5,370 bases of DNA from Alphaproteobacteria bacterium (GTDB taxonomy: Bacteria > Pseudomonadota > Alphaproteobacteria > Rhizobiales > Aestuariivirgaceae). This document shows positions 1 through 5,370 of this stretch, in pieces. A program made the position numbers and the translations under genes. The number at the start of each line of letters is the position of its first letter. Position 1 is the stretch's first letter. The notes below the pieces were generated by a model, which did no database searches, was not told where the DNA came from, and worked only from the letters and a program-made list of their open reading frames with translations. The stretch is from assembly GCA_026400595.1 (NCBI GenBank), contig JAPLOT010000501.1, positions 1 through 5,370 on the forward strand, read 5' to 3'.

Positions 1-9
1 GAGAGTGAG

Positions 10-1626
10 ATGAAATTCGGAGAACTGCCGGTTGCGGAGGCCGAAGGCGCCATTCTCGCCCATTCGGTGAGGCATGGCAGCGGTATCTTCAAGAAGGGGC
101 GGGTGCTGTCGCTGGCTGATGTCTCTGCCCTTCGATCCGCCGGCGTCGACAGTGTCTTTGCCGCGCGGCTTGCAGCGGATGATGTGCCGGAGGACAAGGC
201 TGCCGCGGCCGTGGCCGAAGTCATTGCCGGCGCGGCGACCCGGGCCCAGGCGCCCTTTACCGGACGCGCCAATCTTCATGCCACCGAAAGGGGCGTCGCC
301 ATCATCGATACGGTCCGAGTCTCGGCGCTCAACCGTCTGCATGAAAGCCTGACCCTTGCAACCGTTGCACCCTTTGCCGTCGTCGACCGGCGCGAGATGG
401 TGGCAACCGTCAAGGTCATTCCCTTCGCCGTTCCGGCAGCGGTATTGCAGGAGGCCCTCCGGATTGTGGGATCCGAGCCCATCGTTCGTGTCGAAGCCTT
501 CAGCGGCAAGCGGGCCGGACTTGTCATCACGCGCTTGCCGCAGACCAAGCCGTCGCTGATCGCAAAGTCGCAGGATGCTATGCGCGAGCGCGTCGCGGCG
601 CTCGACGGCTCGATCGCGCAGGTTCTCGTGGTGGACCACGCCATCGGCAAGGTAAGCGCAGCGATCCGCGAACTCATGGGCACCGGTGCCGATCCGGTCC
701 TGGTCTTCGGTGCGTCTGCAATCGTCGATCGCGGCGATGTCGTACCGGCTGCACTGGTTACTGCCGGCGGCGAAGTTCTCCACCTGGGCATGCCGGTGGA
801 TCCGGGCAACCTCATGATGCTGGGGCGGCTGGGTGAAGTGCCGGTCATTGGCGTGCCCTCCTGCGCGCGCTCGCCCAAGCTCAATGGCTTCGACTGGGTC
901 CTTGCCCGCGTGATGGCCGATGTCCCGGTGACCGCGGAAGACGTCATGGAGATGGGGGCAGGTGGCCTGCTGGCCGAAATCCCGTCGCGTCCATCGCCGC
1001 GCGAGGGCCGGCCCAAGGTGCAGCGTGCCCCGCGGGTGACCGCCATCGTGCTCGCGGCGGGCACCTCCTCGCGCATGGGCAGCAACAAGCTGCTCGCTGA
1101 CATCGGCGGCAAGCCGATGGTCAGGCATACGGTCGCGGCATTGCAACAGGCCTCCATCGATCAGATCGTGGTGGTGACCGGGCGCGATTCCGATCATGTG
1201 ATCGCGGCCCTGCAGGGCCTTCCGGTGATCTGCGTTCACAATCCGGAGTTCGCGCATGGCCTGTCGACGTCGCTCCGCAGGGGCCTTGAGGTGGTGCCGG
1301 AAGACAGTGATGCCGTTCTGGTCTGCCTCGGGGATATGCCTCTTGTCGATGAGGCGGTGGCAAACCGGCTGATCGCGGCCTTCAGTCCCGCCGAACACCG
1401 TTCCATTTGCGTGCCCGTGCATCGGGGCACGCGCGGCAATCCGGTCCTGTGGGGCAAGGCACACCTGCCGGCACTCATGGGCGTGACGGGCGACCGCGGT
1501 GGAAAGGCCCTGCTCGAGTTGCGCGCCGACGAGGTTGTGGAGGTCGAGATGCCCGACCTCGCCGTGCTCACGGACATCGACACGCCGCAGGCGCTTGATG
1601 ACGTCAGATCAGGCCGAGGGCCCTGA
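10..1626 (+). CDS. Molybdopterin-binding / MocA-like nucleotidyltransferase fusion protein
   Basis: This 538-residue protein has two parts. Residues 1 to about 335 resemble a MoeA/MoCF-type molybdopterin-binding region: VFGASAIVDRGDVVPAAL (232-249) followed by a MoeA-like GMPVDPGN (260-267), although the usual PGNPVS loop is replaced by PSCARSPKLNG (283-293). After a linker rich in Pro and Arg (325-341) comes a complete MobA/MocA-type domain: LAAGTSSRMGSNKLL (348-362) for NTP binding, GDMP (441-444) with likely metal ligand D442, GNPVLW (476-481), GDRGGKALL (494-502) and TDIDTP (521-526). LAAG rather than LAGG favours a CTP-using MocA-like enzyme that makes molybdopterin cytosine dinucleotide, the cofactor of xanthine dehydrogenase/CO dehydrogenase-type enzymes; that preference is inferred. 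The protein is cytosolic. The ATG at 10 lies just after a TGA (6-8) that may end a preceding gene. Its 3' end overlaps radC tail to tail. Confidence 0.88.
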   Translation: MKFGELPVAEAEGAILAHSVRHGSGIFKKGRVLSLADVSALRSAGVDSVFAARLAADDVPEDKAAAAVAEVIAGAATRAQAPFTGRANLHATERGVAIIDTVRVSALNRLHESLTLATVAPFAVVDRREMVATVKVIPFAVPAAVLQEALRIVGSEPIVRVEAFSGKRAGLVITRLPQTKPSLIAKSQDAMRERVAALDGSIAQVLVVDHAIGKVSAAIRELMGTGADPVLVFGASAIVDRGDVVPAALVTAGGEVLHLGMPVDPGNLMMLGRLGEVPVIGVPSCARSPKLNGFDWVLARVMADVPVTAEDVMEMGAGGLLAEIPSRPSPREGRPKVQRAPRVTAIVLAAGTSSRMGSNKLLADIGGKPMVRHTVAALQQASIDQIVVVTGRDSDHVIAALQGLPVICVHNPEFAHGLSTSLRRGLEVVPEDSDAVLVCLGDMPLVDEAVANRLIAAFSPAEHRSICVPVHRGTRGNPVLWGKAHLPALMGVTGDRGGKALLELRADEVVEVEMPDLAVLTDIDTPQALDDVRSGRGP

Positions 1627-2314
1627 AACTCGCATGGCCCTTGCGGCCGACGATGACATGGTCGTGAACCGCGATCTGCAGCTTCTGGCCTGCTTCGACG
1701 ATTCTGCGTGTCATGTCGACATCGGCAGATGACGGCGTGGGGTCGCCCGAAGGATGATTGTGAACCAGGACGATGGCCGAGGCGCCGAGGTCCAGCGCGC
1801 GCTTCATCACCTCGCGCACATAGACAGGCGTATGATCGACCGTGCCCTGCTGCTGCACTTCGTCCGCGATCAGCTGGTTCTTCTTGTCGAGGAAGAGAAT
1901 GCGGAACTGCTCGATGCGGGAGAAGGCCATGGCGGCCCGGATGTAGTCGATCACCGCGCTCCAGCTGGCGAGAGCAGGCCGGTCGATGACCTGCCCGCGC
2001 AGCAGGCGCAGCGCGGCGGCGTGCACGATCTTCAATTCCACGGCAATGGCTTCGCCCACGCCCCGCACCTCCATCAGGCGCTCTGGACTTGCGCTCAGGA
2101 CTTCGGCAAAGCTGCCGAAATGCGCGAGAAGGGCTTTCGCGAGCGGCTTCGTATCGCCACGCCGGATGACGCGGAACAGAACCATTTCGAGCAGTTCATA
2201 GTCCGCAATGGCGTCAGGTCCGCCAGTGGTGAAGCGTGTGCGCAATCGTTCACGATGACCTTCGGCGTGGTGCGGGGTAGCGGAGCCTCTGGGGTGCCGG
2301 AGCGCTCCTGCCAT
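1604..2314 (-). CDS. radC: RadC family protein (JAB/JAMM domain)
   Basis: The 236-residue product matches RadC in length and layout. The N-terminal family signature AEGHRERLRTRF is at 17-28 and DYELLEMVLF at 38-47. A helix-hairpin-helix-like stretch, MEVRGVGEAIAVELK, is at 81-95. The C-terminal MPN/JAMM domain has FLDKKNQLI (141-149), then H185-x-H187-x7-S195-x2-D198 in HNHPSGDPTPSSAD, a complete JAMM zinc-binding motif, so a metal-dependent hydrolase fold is intact. The family was named for DNA repair, but the E. coli radC102 mutation was later traced to recG, so the true role is unsettled. The ATG at 2314 is four bases after the map stop codon (TGA-GGCC-ATG). The only Shine-Dalgarno-like GAGG sits two bases from the ATG, which suggests translation coupled to map. 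The last 23 bases overlap the convergent molybdopterin gene. Confidence 0.93.
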   Translation of the reverse strand: MAGALRHPRGSATPHHAEGHRERLRTRFTTGGPDAIADYELLEMVLFRVIRRGDTKPLAKALLAHFGSFAEVLSASPERLMEVRGVGEAIAVELKIVHAAALRLLRGQVIDRPALASWSAVIDYIRAAMAFSRIEQFRILFLDKKNQLIADEVQQQGTVDHTPVYVREVMKRALDLGASAIVLVHNHPSGDPTPSSADVDMTRRIVEAGQKLQIAVHDHVIVGRKGHASFRALGLI

Positions 2315-2318
2315 GGCC

Positions 2319-3140
2319 TCAGAGGCGATAGGGCGGGCAGTGCAGCCCCTTGGGCGAGAGCGTGAAAATCTCGACGCCCGTCTCGGTGACTCCCACCGTG
2401 TGTTCGAACTGGGCCGAGAGAGACCGGTCGCGCGTCACGGCGGTCCAGCCATCGGTCAGGATCTTCACGTGCGGTCGCCCGAGATTGATCATGGGTTCGA
2501 TGGTGAAGAACATGCCGGGCTTGAGTTCGACGCCTTCGCCCATGCGGCCGTAGTGCAGGACATTGGGGTGGTCGTGAAAGACGCGGCCCAGGCCGTGCCC
2601 GCAGAAGTCGCGAACCACCGAGCAGCGCTCGGCCTCGGCAAAGGACTGGATGGCATGCCCGATGTCGCCCAGATGGGCGCCGGGCCTGACCACGGCGATG
2701 CCCCGCATGAGGCACTCGTAGGTAACCTCGACCAGGCGTTCGGCCTTCCGGTTCACCTCGCCCACATTGTACATTCGACTCGAATCGCCATGCCAGCCGT
2801 CGACGATGAGGGTCACGTCGATGTTGACGATGTCGCCCTCCCGCAGTGGCTTGTCATTGGGGATGCCATGGCAGACGACGTGGTTGATCGAGGTGCAGAT
2901 CGATTTCGGATAGCCGCGGTAATTGTAGGGCGCGGGAACGGCCTTGTGATCGCGTGCGAACTCCACGATGACGCGGTCGAGTTCGTCCGTCGTGACCCCC
3001 GGCTTGACAAGGGGAACGAGAAGGTCGAGGGCCTCTGCCGTGAGCCGCCCGGCCTTGCGCATGACCTCAAAGTCCGCAGGCCCGTGGAGCTTGACCCGGG
3101 TGGATCGCGGTGAAACGTCTTCGGCGGCAGCATAGGTCAT
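2319..3140 (-). CDS. map: Type I methionine aminopeptidase
   Basis: The 273-residue protein removes the initiator methionine from nascent proteins in the cytosol, normally an essential function. All key residues align with E. coli MetAP: substrate His H91 (CHGIPND), metal ligands D108 (NIDVT), D119 (HGDSSRMY), H182 (GHGLG), E215 (TIEPM) and E246 (QFEHT), and the second active-site His H189 (VFHDHP). There is no N-terminal zinc-finger extension, as expected for a bacterial type I enzyme. The ATG at 3140 gives the usual length; a GGA seven bases upstream is a modest ribosome-binding site, and I see no in-frame ATG, GTG or TTG in the roughly 40 bases upstream. A second ATG at 3133 is out of frame. 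It is the first gene of a map-radC unit and diverges from the MoCF-domain gene at 3348. From memory, sfsA often precedes map-radC in Rhizobiales; it is not here. Confidence 0.97.
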   Translation of the reverse strand: MTYAAAEDVSPRSTRVKLHGPADFEVMRKAGRLTAEALDLLVPLVKPGVTTDELDRVIVEFARDHKAVPAPYNYRGYPKSICTSINHVVCHGIPNDKPLREGDIVNIDVTLIVDGWHGDSSRMYNVGEVNRKAERLVEVTYECLMRGIAVVRPGAHLGDIGHAIQSFAEAERCSVVRDFCGHGLGRVFHDHPNVLHYGRMGEGVELKPGMFFTIEPMINLGRPHVKILTDGWTAVTRDRSLSAQFEHTVGVTETGVEIFTLSPKGLHCPPYRL

Positions 3141-3187
3141 TCGGAGTTCCAGAACCGGGATCGCCCGGACGGTAGATTTCGATGGGT

Positions 3188-3225
3188 CGGGAGTTTACAG
3201 CATGGAACGAAAGCCTCAACTCCCG
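3188..3225. repeat. Inverted repeat around the candidate map promoter
   Basis: CGGGAGTT (3188-3195) and AACTCCCG (3218-3225) form perfect 8-base arms separated by 22 bases, with arm starts 30 bases apart, about three helical turns. The arms overlap the proposed -10 and -35 hexamers of the map promoter, so the pair could be an operator for a dimeric regulator. A dyad of this size is not very unlikely by chance in about 200 bases, so function is unproven. Confidence 0.35.
3192..3219 (-). promoter_or_regulatory. Candidate sigma-70-type promoter for map-radC
   Basis: On the minus strand a TTGAGG -35-like hexamer (3219-3214) is followed, after 16 bases, by a TAAACT -10-like hexamer (3197-3192). 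Each matches the consensus at four of six positions. This would start transcription near 3185 and leave a leader of roughly 45 bases before the map ATG at 3140. It is the best pair I found upstream of map, but matches of this quality arise by chance. Confidence 0.35.
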
Positions 3226-3292
3226 CTTAACATACCGTTCAGCCCTCCCAGATAGATGCCGCGACGGCCTCCCGCAAGGCCAACGGCAGGTT

Positions 3293-3321
3293 TTGACTTG
3301 GATCCGCCCCGGTGGCACATG
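3293..3321 (+). promoter_or_regulatory. Weak candidate promoter for the MoCF-domain gene
   Basis: TTGACT at 3293-3298 is a good -35-like hexamer (five of six). The region 16-17 bases downstream holds only GCACAT/CACATG, a poor -10. If real, transcription would begin about 20 bases before the ATG at 3348. Such a transcript would leave out the alternative GTG at 3312, which supports the ATG start. This is a weak call based on the -35 and position alone. Confidence 0.22.
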
Positions 3322-3347
3322 GGTCGGAACCTGTGGGATTGACCAGA

Positions 3348-4109
3348 ATGACCGAGAACCAGCCGACCGCCGCCGTGTTGCTGATTGGCGACGAGATCCT
3401 CTCCGGTCGCACCAAGGACAAGAACCTGGGTTTCCTGGCCGACTATCTGACTGCCTTGGGAATTGACCTGAAGGAGGCCCGGATCGTCGCGGATGTCGAG
3501 GCCGAGATCGTGACCGCCGTCAACGCACTGCGGTCACGCTATACCTATGTTTTCACCACCGGCGGCATCGGTCCCACCCATGACGACATCACGGCCGATG
3601 CCATGGCCAGGGCCTTCGGTGTGCCGATTGGCCATGACCCCCGGGCGGTGGAGATCCTGATGACCTATTTCAAGGCCAATGGCCGTGAACCCAACGAGGC
3701 CCGCTTGCGCATGGCCCGCATTCCGGAGGGCGCCACGCTCATTGCCAATCCGGTGTCGGCAGCGCCCGGGTTCCAGATCGGCAATGTCTTCGTCATGGCC
3801 GGCGTTCCCAAGATCATGAATGCCATGATGGACGACGTGGCGCCGCGGCTCTCGCGCGGCGTGCCGATGCAGACCCGCAGCATCGAGTTCCTGGGCGGGG
3901 AAGGGGATGCGGCGCGGCCGCTGGGCGAGATCCAGAAGCGATTCCCAGCTGTGGTGATCGGCTCCTATCCATTCCAGACGCCGGAGGGCTTCGGCACCAA
4001 TCTGGTGCTTCGCTCGCGCGATGCTGCAGCGCTTGACGAGGCCCATGACGCCGTCGCCGCAATGGCGCAGCAGCTGACGGGCGAGGGAAAGGCGCGCGGC
4101 TGGCGCTAG
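3348..4109 (+). CDS. MoCF-domain protein, stand-alone CinA N-terminal type (COG1058-like)
   Basis: From the ATG at 3348 the product is 253 residues. It has the CinA-N/MoCF_biosynth hallmarks: IGDEILSGRTKDKN (13-26), TTGGIGPTHDDIT (70-82) and MAGVP (150-154). The C-terminal PncC/CinA deamidase domain of full CinA is absent, so this is the short single-domain form. The fold is shared with MogA/MoeA molybdopterin-binding proteins, and annotation pipelines often call it molybdopterin-binding or competence/damage-inducible protein A. Some COG1058 members have been reported to hydrolyse ADP-ribose, so the substrate should not be assumed to be molybdopterin. A GTG at 3312 would add 12 residues, but the extension is unlike the family and the conserved region begins right after MTENQPTA, so I prefer the ATG. 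A GGGA nine bases upstream is a weak ribosome-binding site. The TAG stop shares CTAG with the stop of the opposing kinase gene. Confidence 0.9.
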   Translation: MTENQPTAAVLLIGDEILSGRTKDKNLGFLADYLTALGIDLKEARIVADVEAEIVTAVNALRSRYTYVFTTGGIGPTHDDITADAMARAFGVPIGHDPRAVEILMTYFKANGREPNEARLRMARIPEGATLIANPVSAAPGFQIGNVFVMAGVPKIMNAMMDDVAPRLSRGVPMQTRSIEFLGGEGDAARPLGEIQKRFPAVVIGSYPFQTPEGFGTNLVLRSRDAAALDEAHDAVAAMAQQLTGEGKARGWR

Positions 4110-4121
4110 GCTGCCAGCGCC
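4099..4121. terminator. Possible hairpin at the convergent gene ends
   Basis: Two alternative 6-base stems cover the meeting point of the two stop codons: GCTGGC (4099-4104) with GCCAGC (4113-4118), and GGCGCT (4102-4107) with AGCGCC (4116-4121), each with an 8-base loop. Neither strand has a proper run of T after the stem, although the minus strand has a short TTT farther on. This could slow or end transcription from both sides but is not a textbook intrinsic terminator. Confidence 0.25.
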
Positions 4122-5370
4122 CGCTTCACCTTCTCAGTCAGGTCATTGCGGGTGAAGGGCTTGTTGACCAGGTCGATGGCGTTCGGCAACTCCTCCTGCA
4201 TCTGGCGGAGCGAGCCTGGCGCATAGCCGGACATGAAGAGGACCTTGAGTTCGGGCCGCACTTCCAGAGCCTTCAGTGCCATTTCTGGGCCGTTCATGCC
4301 GCCCGCCATGATCACGTCGGACAGGACGAGGTCGATATCCCTCCGTTCGGTAATGGCCTGCAGGCCTTCCGCACCGCTTGAGGCGATCAGCACGTCAAAG
4401 CCCATGTCCTCGATCATTGCCGCTGCGACGTCCCGGACCGATGGATTGTCCTCGACCACAAGAACCAGCGGGCGCTTGGATGGCACCGTCTCGCTGCCGA
4501 CGGCCACGACAGGGGCTTCCGGCATGGCTGGCCTGGCGCTGGCGGCCACATCGCGCGCGGGCGCGGTCGTTGCGGATACCGAGTCCGTGGCGTTCAGCAG
4601 CCGCGGCAGATAGAGGCGCATCGTTGTGCCGTGGCCAACTTCGGAATAGATCTTGATGTGCCCCCCCGACTGCTTGGCGAAGCCGTAGATCATGGACAGG
4701 CCAAGGCCTGATCCCGCTTCCGGTCCCTTTGTAGTGAAGAACGGCTGGAAGACCTTCTCGATGTTTTCCGCCGCGATGCCGCAACCGGTGTCGGTGACAG
4801 CGATCTCGACATAGTCGCCGGGTGGGACGTCTTCCATGTCGGCGCAGGAGGCGGCATCCAGCGTGCGGTTGAAGGTCTCGATGGTGATGCGACCACCCTT
4901 GGGCTTCATGGCGTCGCGGGCATTGATGCAGAGATTGAGCACAGCCGTCTCCAGCATCGTGGCATCGGTGCGGACCGGCCAGATGCTCGTCGCCGTGATG
5001 ATGTCGAGATCGACCGTGGCACCCACGGCATGACCGAGGATGCCGCGCATGCGGTCGAGCAGGGCGTTGACGTCGAGTTCGCGCTTCTGGAGGGTTTGCT
5101 GACGTGAAAAGGCCAGCATGCGCTTGGTGAGTTCGGATCCGCGCTCTGCAGCCTCGTGTGCGGCGCGAATGCGCTTCAGGGCGCGTTCGTCGTTCTTCAC
5201 CAGCTGTTCCACCAGTTGGAGATTGCCGCCGGACGGGGCGTAGCGGGCGATCTCGATGAGTCGCTGGAGCTTCTCCTTTTCCACGGGCTGCTTCTTGAAG
5301 AAACGTACGGAGCGGCGGGATCGGAGAAACTGCACGGCCTGTTCCTCGCTGATCTGCAGGTCCTTCTCGA
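4106..5370 (-). CDS. Hybrid sensor histidine kinase/response regulator, C-terminal part, with a foreign N-terminal segment (5' end off window)
   Basis: The frame is open to the right edge; numbering here is from a GTG at 5335 (409 residues), which is probably not the real start. Residues 41-90 are the second half of a DHp domain (RALKRIRAAHEAAERGSELT, then LAFSRQQ). The ATPase domain follows with N-box LNLCINARDAM (133-143), G1 DTGCGI (182-187), F-box FQPFFTTK (196-203) and G2 GSGLGLSMIYG (208-218). A linker rich in Ala and Pro (248-287) leads to a receiver domain with acidic E295-D296, phosphoacceptor D340, S369 and K392. No output domain follows, so phosphate would pass to a separate partner. 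The H-box (HDFNNLL in this family) with the phosphoacceptor His is missing. In its place residues 1-38 read as nitroreductase. The receiver has Ala at D+4 where Pro is usual. As it stands autophosphorylation looks impossible. A natural fusion, a broken gene or an assembly join are all possible. Confidence 0.85.
   Translation of the reverse strand, partial: EKDLQISEEQAVQFLRSRRSVRFFKKQPVEKEKLQRLIEIARYAPSGGNLQLVEQLVKNDERALKRIRAAHEAAERGSELTKRMLAFSRQQTLQKRELDVNALLDRMRGILGHAVGATVDLDIITATSIWPVRTDATMLETAVLNLCINARDAMKPKGGRITIETFNRTLDAASCADMEDVPPGDYVEIAVTDTGCGIAAENIEKVFQPFFTTKGPEAGSGLGLSMIYGFAKQSGGHIKIYSEVGHGTTMRLYLPRLLNATDSVSATTAPARDVAASARPAMPEAPVVAVGSETVPSKRPLVLVVEDNPSVRDVAAAMIEDMGFDVLIASSGAEGLQAITERRDIDLVLSDVIMAGGMNGPEMALKALEVRPELKVLFMSGYAPGSLRQMQEELPNAIDLVNKPFTRNDLTEKVKRALAA
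5216..5370 (-). other. N-terminal nitroreductase fragment fused in frame to the kinase
   Basis: Read on the minus strand from the window edge, about 51 residues look like the start of the FMN-binding part of a nitroreductase: EKDLQISEEQAVQ, then LRSRRSVRFFKKQPVEKEKL with the RRSVR element that contacts FMN phosphate, then LIEIARYAPSGGN matching the family's A-P-S/T-x-x-N motif. The lead-in before RRSVR resembles the linker found in nitroreductases that carry an N-terminal 4Fe-4S ferredoxin domain, so more of that protein may lie beyond 5370. After GNLQ the nitroreductase pattern (usually P followed by the rest of an FMN-binding fold) stops and kinase sequence begins. Nothing of the remaining roughly three quarters of a nitroreductase is present, so this piece cannot work as a reductase by itself. 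Confidence 0.7.

Noticed and set aside
276..1157. Long minus-strand open frame of 293 codons opposite the molybdopterin fusion gene
   Set aside because: Composition is Ser/Thr/Arg/Pro-rich with no domain; it is a typical antisense shadow of a GC-rich gene whose plus-strand product has complete family motifs.
1617..1624. AGGGCCCT palindrome as a regulatory site or terminator
   Set aside because: An 8-base palindrome inside overlapping coding sequence, without a loop or T-run, is expected by chance in GC-rich DNA.
1754..2365. 203-codon plus-strand open frame opposite radC
   Set aside because: The minus-strand frame encodes an intact RadC with JAMM motif; the opposite frame has no recognisable feature.
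2313..3113. 266-codon plus-strand open frame opposite map
   Set aside because: It mirrors map almost exactly; map carries every catalytic residue, and the mirror frame is a codon-bias shadow.
3067..3318. 83-codon minus-strand frame crossing the map start and the intergenic region
   Set aside because: Rich in Arg and Pro, overlaps the map start out of frame, no ribosome-binding site or family resemblance.
3312..3347. GTG at 3312 as the start of the MoCF-domain gene
   Set aside because: It would add MAHGSEPVGLTR, unlike the family start, whereas the ATG at 3348 lies just before the conserved region and has a weak but spaced GGGA.
3534..4046. 170-codon minus-strand frame opposite the MoCF gene
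   Set aside because: His/Arg/Gly-rich shadow with no motif; the plus-strand gene is well supported.
5333..5335. GTG at 5335 as the true start of the kinase gene
   Set aside because: Nitroreductase-like sequence continues in frame upstream of it to the window edge, so it is more likely an internal Val codon.

Overview
The window looks like chromosomal DNA of a GC-rich alphaproteobacterium, most likely of the Hyphomicrobiales (Rhizobiales) type. This rests on GC-rich third codon positions, a map-radC gene pair, a fused molybdopterin-binding/MocA-like protein of a kind I associate with alphaproteobacteria, and a hybrid histidine kinase of the HDFNN family. The assignment comes from gene content and protein style, not from a marker gene.

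Layout, left to right. (1) 10-1626 (+): a two-domain protein with an N-terminal MoeA-like molybdopterin-binding region and a C-terminal MocA/MobA-type nucleotidyltransferase. (2) 1604-2314 (-): a RadC-family JAMM-domain protein, convergent with gene 1 and overlapping it by 23 bases. (3) 2319-3140 (-): type I methionine aminopeptidase, upstream of radC and almost certainly co-transcribed with it (4 bases between map stop and radC start). (4) 3141-3347: a 207-base divergent intergenic region with a plausible map promoter lying inside an inverted repeat. (5) 3348-4109 (+): a stand-alone MoCF/CinA-N-type protein. (6) 4106-5370 (-): the C-terminal part of a hybrid sensor histidine kinase/response regulator, convergent with gene 5, whose frame runs off the right edge.

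Four genes are ordinary housekeeping or accessory genes with all visible signature residues intact. The exception is the right end. The histidine kinase has its N-box, G1, F and G2 boxes and a complete receiver domain, but no H-box. Where the H-box and the upstream sensor region should be, the frame instead reads as the N-terminus of a nitroreductase (RRSVR and ARYAPSGGN motifs). The switch falls at GNLQ, a string common to both families. Either a recombination/deletion fused two genes in frame, or two sequences were joined wrongly during assembly. I consider the assembly join at least as likely.

Functionally, genes 1 and 5 both carry molybdopterin-type folds but flank an unrelated map-radC unit, so a shared pathway is only a suggestion. 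I see no RNA genes, CRISPR arrays, insertion sequences or attachment sites. I also see no convincing evidence of a new multi-gene system.
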